Origin: Heterohyrax brucei | Lineage: Eukaryota; Chordata; Mammalia; Hyracoidea; Procaviidae | Reading direction: 5' to 3' | Assembly: GCA_028571685.1 (NCBI GenBank) | Contig: CM053148.1 | Coordinates: 85,644,001-85,708,000 of the forward strand | DNA length: 64,000 nucleotides | Part shown: one piece after another, positions 30,486 through 41,021 of the stretch | Layout of the letters: each line of letters begins with the position of its first letter | Position numbering within the stretch: position 1 is the stretch's first letter | Program-made: the position numbers and the translations under genes | Notes under the pieces: model-generated | Database searches by the model: none | The model's input: only the letters and a program-made list of their open reading frames with translations | Told to the model about the DNA's origin: nothing

Positions 30486-31404
30486 AAGGATCCAGATGAG
30501 AGGTGGAAGTAACAGGAAAGTCTGCATAGCAAGAAAGGGAAGAGACAAACCTAGCAGGAAATGTAGGGGAAATACCAGTACAGCAGAAACCCAGCTGAGT
30601 TCAGCAGGGACCAAGTTCTAGGACTCCAGGAGAGGCACAAGTCAAGTGAGCAAGCCAGTGGGTTATCAGCAGCCCTGCCCAGTAGGCGAGACACTCAGCA
30701 AGGCTCAGGTGGCCAGCCTGGCTCTATGTTAAAGGAATTAGTGACCACAGTGGACCCTCTGATGAGGCATCATGCATTCTTAGCTTAATCCTGACCAGGC
30801 TCAAATGTCAGGTGACCACCAAAGCGGACAAACCATGTATTTCAACTCCAAGCCATTTTCATATGATGACAAATGAAATGCTGGTAAATAAGGTGCCTGC
30901 TTAGAGAAGCAAAAGCCACGGGCCTGCTTTTGATCCATTATATTAAAACCTTCAAGGGTGAAAGCTAGCTTTACAAACAGAAGAAGCAGCAGTTTCCTAG
31001 ACATTAAAAAGATTAAAGGAAATGGTAGCAGACTGGAGCGGAGAGGAAATTATTTGCCTGTGGGCAGAGGGGACATTTCTGTTGTTACCGGCCCTATAAA
31101 CTACCTGCACCCACAGTTTCAAATCAGGCAGGGCTGATGGGATTTGTTGAGGTTATATATCAAATTAGTCCTGCTGAAAAAACTCTGGAAGGAAACCTCA
31201 AGCCAAGGCATGCCCTGAAATTTATCTAAGTGATAGGACACTTAAGGGAGCAAATAGAGCCCCTTGTTTGCTGTGGTGGACATCACAGTCAAACAGATGC
31301 CAATTAGAGGAAGGCTTGTGCTCTTAGTTTCAGGGAAGAAAGTAAGCTTCAAGGAATCAACCAATGACTCCTAAAACCCTTATAAACAAGCTTGACCAAT
31401 CTGA
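30486..31404. other. Unassigned, no gene seen
   Basis: About 0.9 kb without a recognised element. Small frames (30364-30621 +, 30801-31004 -) show no family features. Confidence 0.35.
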
Positions 31405-31563
31405 GCCAAACTGGTTGCTGTTAAGTAGATTCCAACTCATAGCAACCTTGTAGGACAGAGTAGAACCGTTCTCACAGGGTTTCCAAGGATCGGCTAGTAG
31501 ATTCAAACTGTCATTCTTACAGTGAGCAGCTAAGTCTTAACCACTGTGCCACCAGGGCTCCTG
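31405..31563 (-). mobile_element. AfroSINE, full-length
   Basis: Plus strand AACTGGTTGCTGTTAAGTAG to GCCACCAGGGCTCC, with GACAGAGTAGAACCGTTC and AGTAGATTCAAACTGTC. Confidence 0.85.
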
Positions 31564-31781
31564 AGTTACAATAAAAGAAGAGTCTCAGCACTAGCATGAG
31601 CAGAGCTCAAGATTCCCAGCAGTACTAGAAGCAAACCTGAGAGCTGTGTTGATGCATGCCTGCCTGTGCATTGGATTGCAAATGATCAAGATCACACACA
31701 TCATTACAAAAGCAAATGACCTGTCTACTCTGCTTTAAGGAGATGGGAATATTAGAAATATATGCAGCTATGGAGGTATTA

Positions 31782-32212
31782 TGTCTTGCATTCTGTCCTC
31801 TCCAAAATATGTATTGGACTCGAACTCCTATACGTGAGAATGTAGCCCCATTTGGGAACAAAGATTTCTTGTTATGTACATCAGGTTATACCAGTGTTGG
31901 GTCTGTTTTAAACCCAGTCACTTCTGAGTTACCAAAAGAGCATATGTTAGACACAGAAGCAAGTACAGATGGGAGGAAGATAGATGCCACATGACGATTG
32001 CTAAGGAACCACAGAAAGAAAGAAAGGCTAAGGACAGAAGCTGAAAGGGACAAAGGTCTTGCCCCAGAATGGAGAGAAAGACAGCCATTCCCTATAGCAG
32101 TGCCCTGAATATAAGCTTCTAGCCTCCAGGATCCTTGATGATATGAAGTTCCCTGCTTCAAAGCTGCCTGCTTGTGGAATCTGTATTACAGCAACACTAG
32201 GAAGTTAAGACA
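31782..32212 (+). mobile_element. Solo MaLR-type LTR, diverged
   Basis: TGTCTTGCATTCTGTCCTCTCC start, AAAATATGTATTGGACTCG, ATGGAGAGAAAGACAGCC, GCCCTGAATATAAGCTTC, TAGCCTCCAGGATCC and an AGGAAGTTAAGACA end. Older than the other MaLR copies judging by divergence; no convincing duplication. Confidence 0.6.
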
Positions 32213-32269
32213 AGTGGAAACCTTGAGAAGCTCTATAGGGCTCTGAGGAGCCCTCATCCAACCATGTAG

Positions 32270-32505
32270 CTACCCTTCTGATCATCCACTGGTGTTGTCA
32301 CCAACAAGTCAATCCTGATGCATGGCGGTCTGAATGTGCTAAGAGGAACTGCTCCATGAGGAAGGTTTTCAAGGCTGTGAACTTTCATAAGCAGAGCACC
32401 AGGCCTGTCTTCTGAAACATCTCTGGGTGGGTTTGATCCATTAACCTCTGGGCTAGTAGTCAAGCAGTTAACCAACTGCACTACTCAGTGATTCCTTCTC
32501 CGGGT
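32270..32505 (-). mobile_element. AfroSINE, long form
   Basis: Plus strand TGTTGTCACCAACAAGTC (tail), GAGGAACTGCTCCATGAGG, AGGCCTGTCTTCTGAAACAT, CTCTGGGTGGGTTTGATCC and GTTAACCAACTGCACTACTC (head). Same arrangement as 11425-11625. Confidence 0.7.
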
Positions 32506-33169
32506 GCACAAGACAAAAATGCTGTTCAGTCATGCCACAGGACACATCTGAACATTCTCAGTGTAATATACAGTCGGCTTGAGGAGAATGCAGCCAAACA
32601 CAGTCTCAAACACTATTTATGCAAATGCTTGTGAGGATTCATAGTGTGTTCATCTTTGTCGTATTAATTAACAGTGTCACTTCCCTTTCCTACCAACAGA
32701 TGATGTCTCAGGCTGGGATTCCTGAGATGCCAGCTGTAAGAACTTTAATGTGGAGAATATTTGCTTAGGTGATTCTTTGGGTTCTACTTCCGGGCGGTGG
32801 GGAGGGCAAGAAATAAGATTTGGCAAAGGAAGAAGTCTGAGCCATGATGTAGACTCAAAGATCACGTCAACCACTCCTTGAGCAGCTCTGAAACAAGAAT
32901 GGCCTGTTAGAATTGTCCTGAGTATACCAGGCACTGGTCTGTCACTGAATGAGGTTTGACAGCTGATGCTGACATCACTCCCAATATCTAGGGCAATAAA
33001 TCCTTTCTTGAAAGGGAATCCGTACAATTCATCACAGTGCCTGCCATGTGTTCTATTTGCATTTTTTAAACACCCACAAAATTTCAGACAGCTAGCAAAG
33101 AACTAAAGTATGAGCCTCTGACCTTCCCAGTGCAGAAAGCATAGGAAGAAACCAAAAAGGTGAAAGATT
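32506..33169. other. Unassigned; one 116-codon minus frame
   Basis: The minus frame 32677-33027 is open for 116 codons with no recognisable domain, signal or membrane segment. No repeat assigned. Function unknown; probably chance. Confidence 0.35.
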
Positions 33170-33514
33170 TGCTAAATCAGTCAGAGTTCTCCAGAGAAAA
33201 AGAACCAACGGCAGACCTGTAGATGATGAAAAGAGAGGGATGGATTGATTGATGTTTAAGGTATCAGCTAAACATGATTGTAGAGACTGACAAATATAAT
33301 TTCTGTAGTTCAGGCCACGAGGCTATGAAATCAGACAGAATTTCAAGCAGCAGTCTTGAGGCAGAAATTCTTTTCTGGGGAAGAAAGTTGACTGACTGTA
33401 AATGTTAACCAAATCTACATTACCTTCATAGCAACACCTGGTCTAGATTAGTATTTGATTAGATAATTGGGTACCATACCCTAGTCAAGTTGAAATGTAA
33501 AATTAACCATTATA
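33170..33514 (-). mobile_element. ERVL-type (MLT2-like) LTR
   Basis: Plus strand starts TGCTAAATCAGTCAGAGTTC and TCCAGAGAAAAAGAACC; ends ACCCTAGTCAAGTTGAAATG then AAAATTAACCATTATAA, the reversed MLT2 start. GGTCTAGATTAGTATTTG matches the GTCTAGATGTTG-type block of the LTR at 34113 in reverse. Confidence 0.65.
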
Positions 33515-33719
33515 ATTGTTAAGCATGAAAAATATCTGGATACCAAATACCCTGAAGAATTAAAGTAACAGGATTGTGAAATAAAATATATAGTAGTATA
33601 AATAACAAATAAAAAATATTGGGGTTGTGAAATAAAATTTTAAAAACAAACAACAGAAAAAAGCTTCCTCTCTCCTAAAACGTTCTGTCTCCTTCATCAT
33701 CTCTGAGAAATGTTTTTGA

Positions 33720-33855
33720 GTTTTAATCAATCAGTGACTATTGAGAGTCTACAGTAAGTTCAGCAGTACACTAGATCTAGCTACTGGGTGTATTAGAGAA
33801 ATACAAACATGGTCTCTGACTCTTAAGACATTATGGTCTACATGGGGAGGAAAAT
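33720..33855 (-). mobile_element. Possible L2 3' end
   Basis: CAATCAGTGACTATTGAGAG, CTACTGGGTGTATTAGAG and CATGGTCTCTGACTCTTAAG follow the reversed L2 3' end in order, but identity is low. Confidence 0.4.
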
Positions 33856-33876
33856 AAGCCATGTAAGAACATAAGC

Positions 33877-34036
33877 CCAAACACAAACCCACTGCTGTCA
33901 AGTCAATTTTGACTCATAGTTACCCTATAGAACAGTGTAGCACTGCTGCCGTTTTCAAGGAGCATCTAGCGAATTTCAACTGCTGACCTTTTGATTAGCA
34001 GGTCTAGCACTTAACCACTATACCACCAGGGTTTCC
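33877..34036 (-). mobile_element. AfroSINE, full-length
   Basis: Plus strand AACACAAACCCACTGCTGTC to ACCACCAGGGTTTCC, with TTTGACTCATAGTTACCC and GATTAGCAGGTCTAGCAC. Confidence 0.9.
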
Positions 34037-34112
34037 AAGAACATAGGAGAACATCTTTTATTTGTTTGTTTTTTGCTCAAATGCATGTCCCTGGAAGGTT
34101 GAGGTAGCATAC

Positions 34113-34566
34113 TGTGATGACTAGTTTTATATGTCAACTTAAGTAGACTATGGTGCCAAGTTCTTTGGTCAAACACTAGTCTAGATGTTGCTGTGAAAGT
34201 TTGTAGATATAATCAAAATTTACAACTAGTTGACATTAAATCAGGTTACCCTTCATAATGTGGATAGGCCCTATCCAATCAGTTAAAGAACTTTAAAGGT
34301 AGAAACTTAGGTTTCCAGAGGAGAAAATGATTCTCCCTTAATGCTTTAAAGTAGACATTCTGTGTGAACTACCAGTTTCAGACTTAACACTGATAAGGTT
34401 TCTAGCTGGCTATTGGACTTGCCAGCCTCAACAATAACATTATTTAATTCTTTAAAATAAATCAATCTATCTCAGATAAATGGATGGATGGGTGGGTGGG
34501 TGGGTAGGTAGTAGGTAGGTAGAAATCCTGTTGGCTTTGATCCCCTGAATAAATCCGACAAATACA
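34113..34566 (+). mobile_element. ERVL (MLT2-like) 5' LTR
   Basis: TGTGATGACTAGTTTTATATG start, GGTCAAACACTAGTCTAG, ATGTTGCTGTGAAAG, CATAATGTGGATAGGCC, TATCCAATCAGTTAAAG and AATAAATCCGACAAATACA end. A GGGT/GGTA simple repeat expanded inside at 34483-34523. The sequence after it looks like an ERVL internal region, so this is the upstream LTR of a partial provirus. Confidence 0.75.
34483..34523 (+). repeat. GGAT/GGGT/GGTA simple repeat in LTR
   Basis: Tetranucleotide tract GGATGGATGGGTGGGTGGG followed by GTAGGTAG units, in the AT-rich end part of the LTR where related LTRs carry ATAT-type tracts. Confidence 0.85.
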
Positions 34567-34571
34567 GATTC

Positions 34572-34588
34572 TGATACCAGAAGTGATT
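34572..34588 (+). promoter_or_regulatory. Primer-binding-site-like sequence (tRNA-Leu type)
   Basis: TGATACCAGAAGTGATT lies 5 bases after the LTR end and resembles the tRNA-Leu-type primer site for which ERVL is named, with mutations. Position and sequence together support the ERVL reading. Confidence 0.5.
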
Positions 34589-36005
34589 CTACAGGAATAG
34601 AATCTCAAGGGTGAGTTTTCTGAATTGGTTTTAAGGGTTCTCAAATTGTTTTTTGAACCTAATTAAACTTAAATGCACTAGCAAATTTCTGGAAGTGAAG
34701 AGGACACTGTGTGTGATGTGGCAACAGCTGTGCACAAAGTGTCACCATGAGTTACTCCTAACCAAAAACTTGGGAGAAACAGTGTTCTAGATGACCACGT
34801 ATTTGATACCTTAGAACACTTATATCAAACTGACAAGTATGGTGGTATTGGCTGGTTGCTCCTAATTTAACACACAAAATATGGAAAGAAAAAGAAGAGC
34901 TCAGGATTTCAAATTACCAGCTCAAGTACAGCATAAATAACCTGAAAGCTACTGCACGTGCCCTAACAGAAAACTTCGTCATCTATAGCCACAAAGTTGA
35001 CGTTGCTGAAAACTAACCCCAGAGTCTTATCTTACAAGTGGCAGAAATGCAACGGAAATTAAATTCCCAACTTTTAGGGGGTGAGATTTTAAAGGGGGGC
35101 CATTAATTGAGAAAAAATAAGACCCTTAAAATTAGAATCCAGACATATGGCCATTCTTAATGAAGCTGGGGACATAGAACCACTCAATTCTTCTGTGTCT
35201 TCTTTGCCAGTAGAAGCAGCCTTTCCACTACTATCTGAAAAGATTAATCCAACTTAGCCCAAGTAAATTTTAATGGCCTTCCTTGAGGCAGATGCCTTGA
35301 AAGACACTGCTTATTGTTCTCAGGAGCCACCTTCATCCTTCATCAACATAGCTGCTTCTAAACCGATAATTAAACCCAAGTCTCAGCAAGCTCTGAAAGG
35401 TGAGGTACAAAGTGTGATCCACAAAGTGTGCTCTGGACTCCAAAGAATGACATAATTTTTCTAACTTACACAGACACAAATCAGGGAAATATGTGTGGGA
35501 ATAGATATTAAGAGTGTAGGGGAATGGTGGAAGGAACCAGCTCCAGGAATAGACGTGTGATTGAAAAGTGTTCATTATGAAGCTTGTTGCAGTCTAGGTG
35601 AGTCACACTCCAGAGGAATCATGGGTGTCTCAGGACAGGTGGCAGGAACTGGTAGAAGTTCCTCATATAATATGGACTTACGTTGGAGAATTCTGAGGAT
35701 TTAATGAAGCAAGAAATAGGTACAAATAGGAAGCTGTTAAGAAGTAGAGCAATTTCTTAGCTGACGAGTTTGCCGAGTTTTCTCTAAGAGGCCCAAAGAG
35801 GGTAAATTGAAGTTAGAGATGTCATGAGTGATGAAGCAATCATCACACATATTAGACAGAGAGATCTTTAGTGATGTCTCCATTTACAGAGTGGACTTAT
35901 CTTGGTCTGGTTCCAAATATGGTAAGAAGATTGCATATGTTCTGTGAAACATGTTGATCATCTATTGGGAAGGTCTAGCTGCCAGCAGGACATTTTTCAT
36001 TTCTC
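34589..36005 (+). pseudogene. ERVL internal region, gag-like relic
   Basis: Several blocks look like the ERVL gag region, especially ATCAGGGAAATATGTGTGGG, AATAGATATTAAGAGTG and GGGGAATGGTGGAAGGAACC at about 35478-35540. The 60-codon frame 35273-35455 ends 25 bases upstream of that block. Many stops: no functional product. Identification rests on memory of block order, so it is moderate only. No downstream LTR of the same type is seen. Confidence 0.5.
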
Positions 36006-36166
36006 ATGTGTTCCAATTTCCATTGAGTTGTTTTCAACTCATATCACCTCTATGGAACAGAGTACAATGGCTCTATAGGGTTTCTAAGAAGCAGCTGGTG
36101 GACTTGAACCAAAGACTTTTGGTTAGCAGCTGATCTCTTAGAGACTGTACTACCAGGGCTCTCTAA
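36006..36166 (-). mobile_element. AfroSINE inside the ERVL-like relic
   Basis: Plus strand TCATGTGTTCCAATTTCCATTG through AGGGTTTCTAAGAAGC to TACTACCAGGGCTCTC. It interrupts the putative proviral remains and so is younger. Confidence 0.8.
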
Positions 36167-37188
36167 AGTGGCCCTGGAAGGTTTAATGGGGGAACTGAGA
36201 TTTAGGTTCGATCTTGGAAAAGGCAGAAAGATAAGAAGGATAACAGGCCATTCAAGATACAAAAATAACATGAGTAGTATTCTGCCCCCACCTTAATCCT
36301 TTGCTTAGGACTTAAGGTCTCAACATTGCACTTGATGATCAGGGTAACCCTAAAAATTACATATTAGAGACCCAAGGCACATTATTTTAGAATTTCTACC
36401 AAGACATAATGAAGAACTTTCTCATTGTTAGTCTGAAGTGGTAAAAAATTAATACACTTTTTAAAAGTTCACCAGAAAAAGTTAAAAATTATCAGAGAAT
36501 TATGGTAATTGAAGGAGATGTTTTGGAGCCAAGTTGAAAAGGATGTAAAAGTTATATTAATTGTCCAGAAGACAGCCTTAGTGTCAAATATGAGAATGCA
36601 GCCTCCTTTATAAGCTTTTAGTGAAATTAAATTTCTACATATTTAGCCAAAGTTGTTACTTTCCCGTATAGAGGACTGAAGCCCACCTTCCAGAAAAGGG
36701 GAGCTATGACATGCACCAGACAGTGATTTGAAAGAGAAAACATAATATAGAGGCTGAAAAAGGACAGTGACAATGATCCCTGTAAAGAAGAGACAATCTC
36801 CTTGATGATTTACATGGCTTAAGGAAATTACATGCTAACAAACTGAGTCGTTTCAAATCCAGGATCTGAAACTTTTAACTTAATTTTTCATTCATGTTGA
36901 GTTCTTTGGTGTGGCTTGGTTGGGTCTCCAAAATTGGTTGTGTTGCTTTCTCTTTTCCATGCCACATAAAACACCTGACTACACTGACAGTTCATCCTTC
37001 CTATCCATGTAACAGGGAAGAGTATGTATTCCCTAAATCATCTTCTCATTCATCGTGTTTTCTTGGAACTTGGACTTCTTTGCTGGCAGGGTGGGATGAA
37101 CTTGCCTGTTTCTATCTCTCCCCTTCCTCCAGAACTTTTACAGGTGTTATCATTTATGGATTAGCATTTTTTGAGTCTCTTAACATTA
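36167..37188. other. Unassigned; may continue the ERVL relic
   Basis: AT-rich. Some of 36167-36880 could be further decayed ERVL internal sequence. 36894-37217 holds a 107-codon + frame without a recognisable domain. Confidence 0.35.
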
Positions 37189-37360
37189 TAAGGAAATGCT
37201 GGTGGTGTAGTGGTTAAGTGCTACAGCTGCTAACCAAAAGGTTGGCAGTTCAAATCCACCAGGCGCTCCCTGAAAACTCTATGAGGCAGTTCTACTCTGA
37301 CCACTAGGGTTGCTATGTGTCAGACCCAACTTGATGGCTCTAGATTTTGAAGGGGTTTAC
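37189..37360 (+). mobile_element. AfroSINE, tandem trio member 1
   Basis: AAGGAAATGCTGGTGGTGTAG head, AAGTGCTACAGCTGCTAACC, GTTCAAATCCACCAGG B-box, tail TATGTGTCAGACCCAACTTG. Confidence 0.9.
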
Positions 37361-37368
37361 ATCATAAG

Positions 37369-37560
37369 AAAACTCTGGTGGTGTAGTGGTTAAGTGCTAC
37401 AGCTGCTAACCAAAAGGCTGGTGATTCAAATCCATCAGAGACTTCTTGGAAACTCTATAGGGAAGCACTACCCTGTCTTGGAGGGTCAGTATGAGTCAAA
37501 ATCTACTCAAAGGCAGTGAGTTTGGTTTAGTTTTGTTTGTTTGTTTTGGTTTTGCATCAT
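37369..37560 (+). mobile_element. AfroSINE, tandem trio member 2
   Basis: AGAAAACTCTGGTGGTGTAG head nearly the same as member 1, TTCAAATCCATCAGAG, tail GAGTCAAAATCTACTC, then TTTGTTTGTTTG and GGTTTTGC. Confidence 0.9.
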
Positions 37561-37561
37561 C

Positions 37562-37710
37562 AGGAAGCTCTAGTGGCAGTTGTTAATCAAAAGGTGACCA
37601 GTTGAAATCCACCAGGGACTCCTTGGAAACTCTTTGAGCAGTTCTACTCTGGCCTATGGTGTCACCATGTGTCGGAATCAACTCAACAACAACAGGTATT
37701 TGTTTTGTCT
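37562..37710 (+). mobile_element. AfroSINE, tandem trio member 3
   Basis: AGGAAGCTCTAGTGGCAG with part of the head deleted before TTGTTAATCAAAAGG; TTGAAATCCACCAGG; tail GTGTCGGAATCAACTC then AACAACAACAGG. Confidence 0.9.
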
Positions 37711-37867
37711 TGTTTGTGAAACCATAAACTAATTCATGTTTGTTTAACTGCACCATGAGAAATTGTCTATCCACATACAGAATGGCAAAAGACAATGGCA
37801 GATGGTGCTGAAACTGAAATAGGAGTTCTTCTGGAAAGTTACAGGGAAAGATAATATACACCCAAAA

Positions 37868-38034
37868 TCCAATCAAACCTATTGTAGTTGAGTCGATTCT
37901 GACTTATAGCGACCCTTTAGGACACAGAGTAGAACTACCCCATGGGGTTTCCCTGGAAGTCCTGGTAGATTTGAAATGCTAACTTTCTGGTGAGCAGCCA
38001 TAGCACTTAACCACTACACCACCAGGGTTTCCAG
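37868..38034 (-). mobile_element. AfroSINE, full-length
   Basis: Plus strand AAATCCAATCAAACCTATTG to ACCACCAGGGTTTCC. Retains GAGTCGATTCTGACTTATAG and AGCGACCC, so less decayed than most. Confidence 0.9.
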
Positions 38035-38092
38035 ATGATACATAAGGACTGGATTAACACACACTTCACTTCTCCAGTTCCCATAAAAAAAA

Positions 38093-38296
38093 AGGACGTG
38101 ACACTTGGTAGAGTGGAAGGTCAGCAAAAAAGAGAGCGACCCTTGACGCGATGGACTGTAACAGTGGCCACAACAATGGACTTAAGCTAAAAAAGCAACT
38201 GTGGACATAGCACAAGACCAGGTAGTGTTTCATTCTGTTTCCCACAGAGTCACTATGAGTCGGAACTGATTCAATGGCACCTAACAGCAACAACAT
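38093..38296 (+). mobile_element. RTE LINE 3' end
   Basis: GGACGTGACACTTGGTAGAG, GTCAGCAAAAAAGAGAGCG, CTTGACGCGATGGACTG, CAAGACCAGGTAGTGTTTCA, CACTATGAGTCGGAACTGA and CAATGGCACCTAACAGCAAC. Shows clearly that the last 40 or so bases equal the AfroSINE tail. Confidence 0.8.
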
Positions 38297-39191
38297 AAAA
38301 ACATTGACTTCATCAAATCAGATAGGCTTTGACAAAACCATTTAACAATGATTGACTTGCTCTTCTTCATTGTGACTATAACTGGCTGGCTTGAGGGAAA
38401 CAGAGCATTTTCCTCCCTCACTGATAAGGAAGCTATTTAAATGCACTGCCATAATATTTATTTAATTAGAGGACTGAAGTCATTTAGTGGAGAAATAAGT
38501 GAAACTCTTTATTCTTGCCTCTTTAGATCTGTAAAATAAAGCTGAATTTAAGGCTAAAGTATTTTACCGTGATCTGAGTCTTCCAAAAAATGAAATTTGG
38601 ATAACACAAAGTGAAAAAGAAGTCACATATAAACTGTACTATTGTGTCCATCAACTCTTCTATTCACTTTTCTTCTTTTTTATTTGTTGGATTTCCTTTT
38701 GCTTGTATCATAATAACAGTCTAGACTTGGTTCTCAAATGTGATGGGTTTTAGGAAACTTCACAAAAGATGCGAGAAGAAAAATAATAAACTAGCAATAT
38801 TGTGCATGACAGTGCCCCAGCTGAAAAAAAAAAAATGGTGAACAGAAAAATCATGGACTACGTGCATACCAACTAAAATAGCCCGCTATCCATTTTCTTC
38901 AAGGTTGTAGTTTGTGATTAGAAAAAGGTTATCTACTTTAATGTCCAAATATATAACACATAATGATTTGCAAAAATAAATATGTTAATATATTGCTATT
39001 TATTTTTTGTTTTATACTAGATGCAAAAGTTTCATGAAAATTTTGATTTTCCATTAAGTTTTCTATACTATGATTATAATTGAATTTAAGACTGCTTTTA
39101 TGAGTTTCTGATCTGTTTTGTGATTTCAGGGACTTATAAAAAGGTTGAACTATAAGGTTTAAAGCCACAGTTATCAAGAGTTTCCAAAAAA
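38297..39191. other. Repeat-free AT-rich stretch
   Basis: About 0.9 kb with no repeat recognised. A 90-codon minus frame (38938-39210) is AT-rich noise. An A tract is at 38824-38836. Confidence 0.4.
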
Positions 39192-39353
39192 GAGAACATA
39201 TCACCATCAAGTTGATTCCGACTCATAACAACCATGTAGGACAGGGTAGAACTGCCCCGTAGAGTCTATTCCAAGGAGTACCTGGCAGATTCGAACTGTC
39301 AACCGTTTAATTAGCAGCCACAGCACTTAAACACTACACCACCAGGGTTTCTT
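39192..39353 (-). mobile_element. AfroSINE, full-length
   Basis: Plus strand AGAGAACATATCACCATCAAG to ACCACCAGGGTTTC, with GTTGATTCCGACTCATAAC and GCAGATTCGAACTGTC (B-box CpG retained). Confidence 0.9.
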
Positions 39354-39576
39354 TAAAACAAAATTAACACCAGGGGCAACTATCTGAGGCTGGTAAGTAG
39401 CCAGTAAAAACTGGTATAAACAGCAGTTATTGAAATACTCCTCAACGTCTGAAAAATCAGCTTCCACCGTGTTTCCCCCAACCCAAAGCCCTACCTCGGC
39501 CCTGTCAGCTCCTCCCCCAGGCCCCTCCCCCATCTCCCAGCAATTCAGCCAGAAAACCATCAACACTTGACACAGG

Positions 39577-39735
39577 AGGAGGGAAGCCTTGGTGAGGTAG
39601 CTATGGCTGCCAACCAAAAGGTCAACAGTTCAAATTCACTAGCCGCTCATTGCAAACCCTACAGGAAAGTTTTACTTTGTCCTATGAGGTTGCTATGAGT
39701 CGGAATAGATTCAATGGCAGTGAGTTTACACTAAG
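39577..39735 (+). mobile_element. AfroSINE, head internally deleted
   Basis: GGAGGGAAGCCTTGGTGAGG then directly TAGCTATGGCTGCCAACC, so part of the A-box region is missing; GTTCAAATTCACTAGCC; tail CTATGAGTCGGAATAGATTC. Confidence 0.85.
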
Positions 39736-39945
39736 GAAATTCCATCGGGCATAGGTTCTGACTTTCTATTACCGATTGCTAAGTTTGTGTGTCAGAAGTA
39801 TGTTTAATGTGTCCTTGATTAAATCTTATGAGTTACTATCTCAGCTAACATCTTAGTATTCGTGTGGCAGTAAAGCCAAGTAGGCAGGTGTCTCAAAATA
39901 AGCCTGGATGTGTCAAAGAGAAAGAAAGAGTTAGAAGAATATATA

Positions 39946-40120
39946 AGGAGCCCTGGTCACACAGCGGTTAAGTGCTTGGCTGCTACCAATAAGTCAGCAG
40001 TTCGAACCCATCAGCTGGCTTCTGTGAAGATTACAGCCTTGGAAGTCCTCTGGGGCATCTTCTCTGTCTTATAACATCACTATGAGTCAGAAAAAACTCA
40101 ATAGCAATGAATAGAGGCAG
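39946..40120 (+). mobile_element. AfroSINE, intermediate/long form
   Basis: AAGGAGCCCTGGTCACACAGC head, GTTCGAACCCATC B-box intact, GTGAAGATTACAGCCTTGG insert, tail CACTATGAGTCAGAAAAAAC. Confidence 0.85.
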
Positions 40121-40243
40121 GTGTGAGGGGTGGAAAACAGGACAGATAAGCAGAAAGCTTCTGATGGGGGTTCCCAAGGACTCAAACTTGTAAACAAATC
40201 CCAGCTGTGCAATTTTTTTTTGTTGTTGTTCTTTTTTTAGGGC

Positions 40244-40811
40244 TGTTATGGATTGAATTATGCCCTCCAAAAAACATGTCTAGCGATTTGGTTGGGCCAT
40301 GATTCCCAGTATTGAGTGGTTGTTCTCCATTTTGTCATTTTTGTATATATTGTGAATCCTAATCTCTGCCTGTGGTTAATGGGCCAGGATTGGATTATGT
40401 GAAAGAGAACTAAGGTAGGACTATAACACCCTTACTGAAATCACTTCTCTGATTCAATGCAAAGGGAGTGTCCCTGGGGTGTGGCCTGTGCCATGTTTCA
40501 TCTTGCAAGAGATAAAAGGAAAGGGAAGCAAGCAGAGAGTGGGGACCTCATACCACCAAGAAATAAGTGGCAGAAGCTGAGCATGTCTTTTGGATCTGAG
40601 GTTCCTGTGCTGAGACCCTCCCAGACCAAGGGAAAGCAGATTCATCATAAGGATTTTCCTCCAGAGCTGCCAGAAAGATAAAGCTTTCCCTTGGAGCCGG
40701 AGCCCTGAATTTGGACTTCAAGCCTACTGGGCTGTGAAAGAACAAACTTCTCTTTGTTAAAGCCATCCACTTGTGATATTCCTATTATAGCAGCCCTGGA
40801 CAACTGAGACA
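40244..40811 (+). mobile_element. Solo MaLR-type LTR with target duplication
   Basis: The 568-bp LTR starts TGTTATGGATTGAATTATGC and ends GGACAACTGAGACA. AGGGC (40239-40243) and AGGGT (40812-40816) flank it. Retains GGGCCATGATTCCCAGTATTG, AAGAGATAAAAGGAAAGGG and CTCATACCACCAAGAAATAAG. The best preserved + strand copy of the family here. Frames at 40454-40681 are shadows. Confidence 0.8.
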
Positions 40812-40972
40812 AGGGTCAACCTGTCTATGCCAATTATCTGATAGCTCTATAGGGTATCCTCAAAGAGAAGATGCTGTGCTGTGCTCTACTAGATGGTAAA
40901 AGGTACACTTAATCCTTAAAGTTAAAACTTGGAAATATTCATGGGTGGTGAGGATTCTGCCTCCAACTTTGT

Positions 40973-40973
40973 G

Positions 40974-41005
<32 letters not shown>

Positions 41006-41010
41006 TATAT
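40973..41010 (+). repeat. TA/CA microsatellite
   Basis: (TA) units followed by (CA)n and TATATG, about 38 bp of alternating purine-pyrimidine. Confidence 0.85.
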
Positions 41011-41021
41011 GTAGTAGATCT

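Noticed and set aside
37205-37262. Possible tRNA-Asn gene in AfroSINE heads
   Set aside because: Similar in order, but the anticodon-arm and acceptor pairing are not maintained and the same unit recurs dozens of times with a tail.
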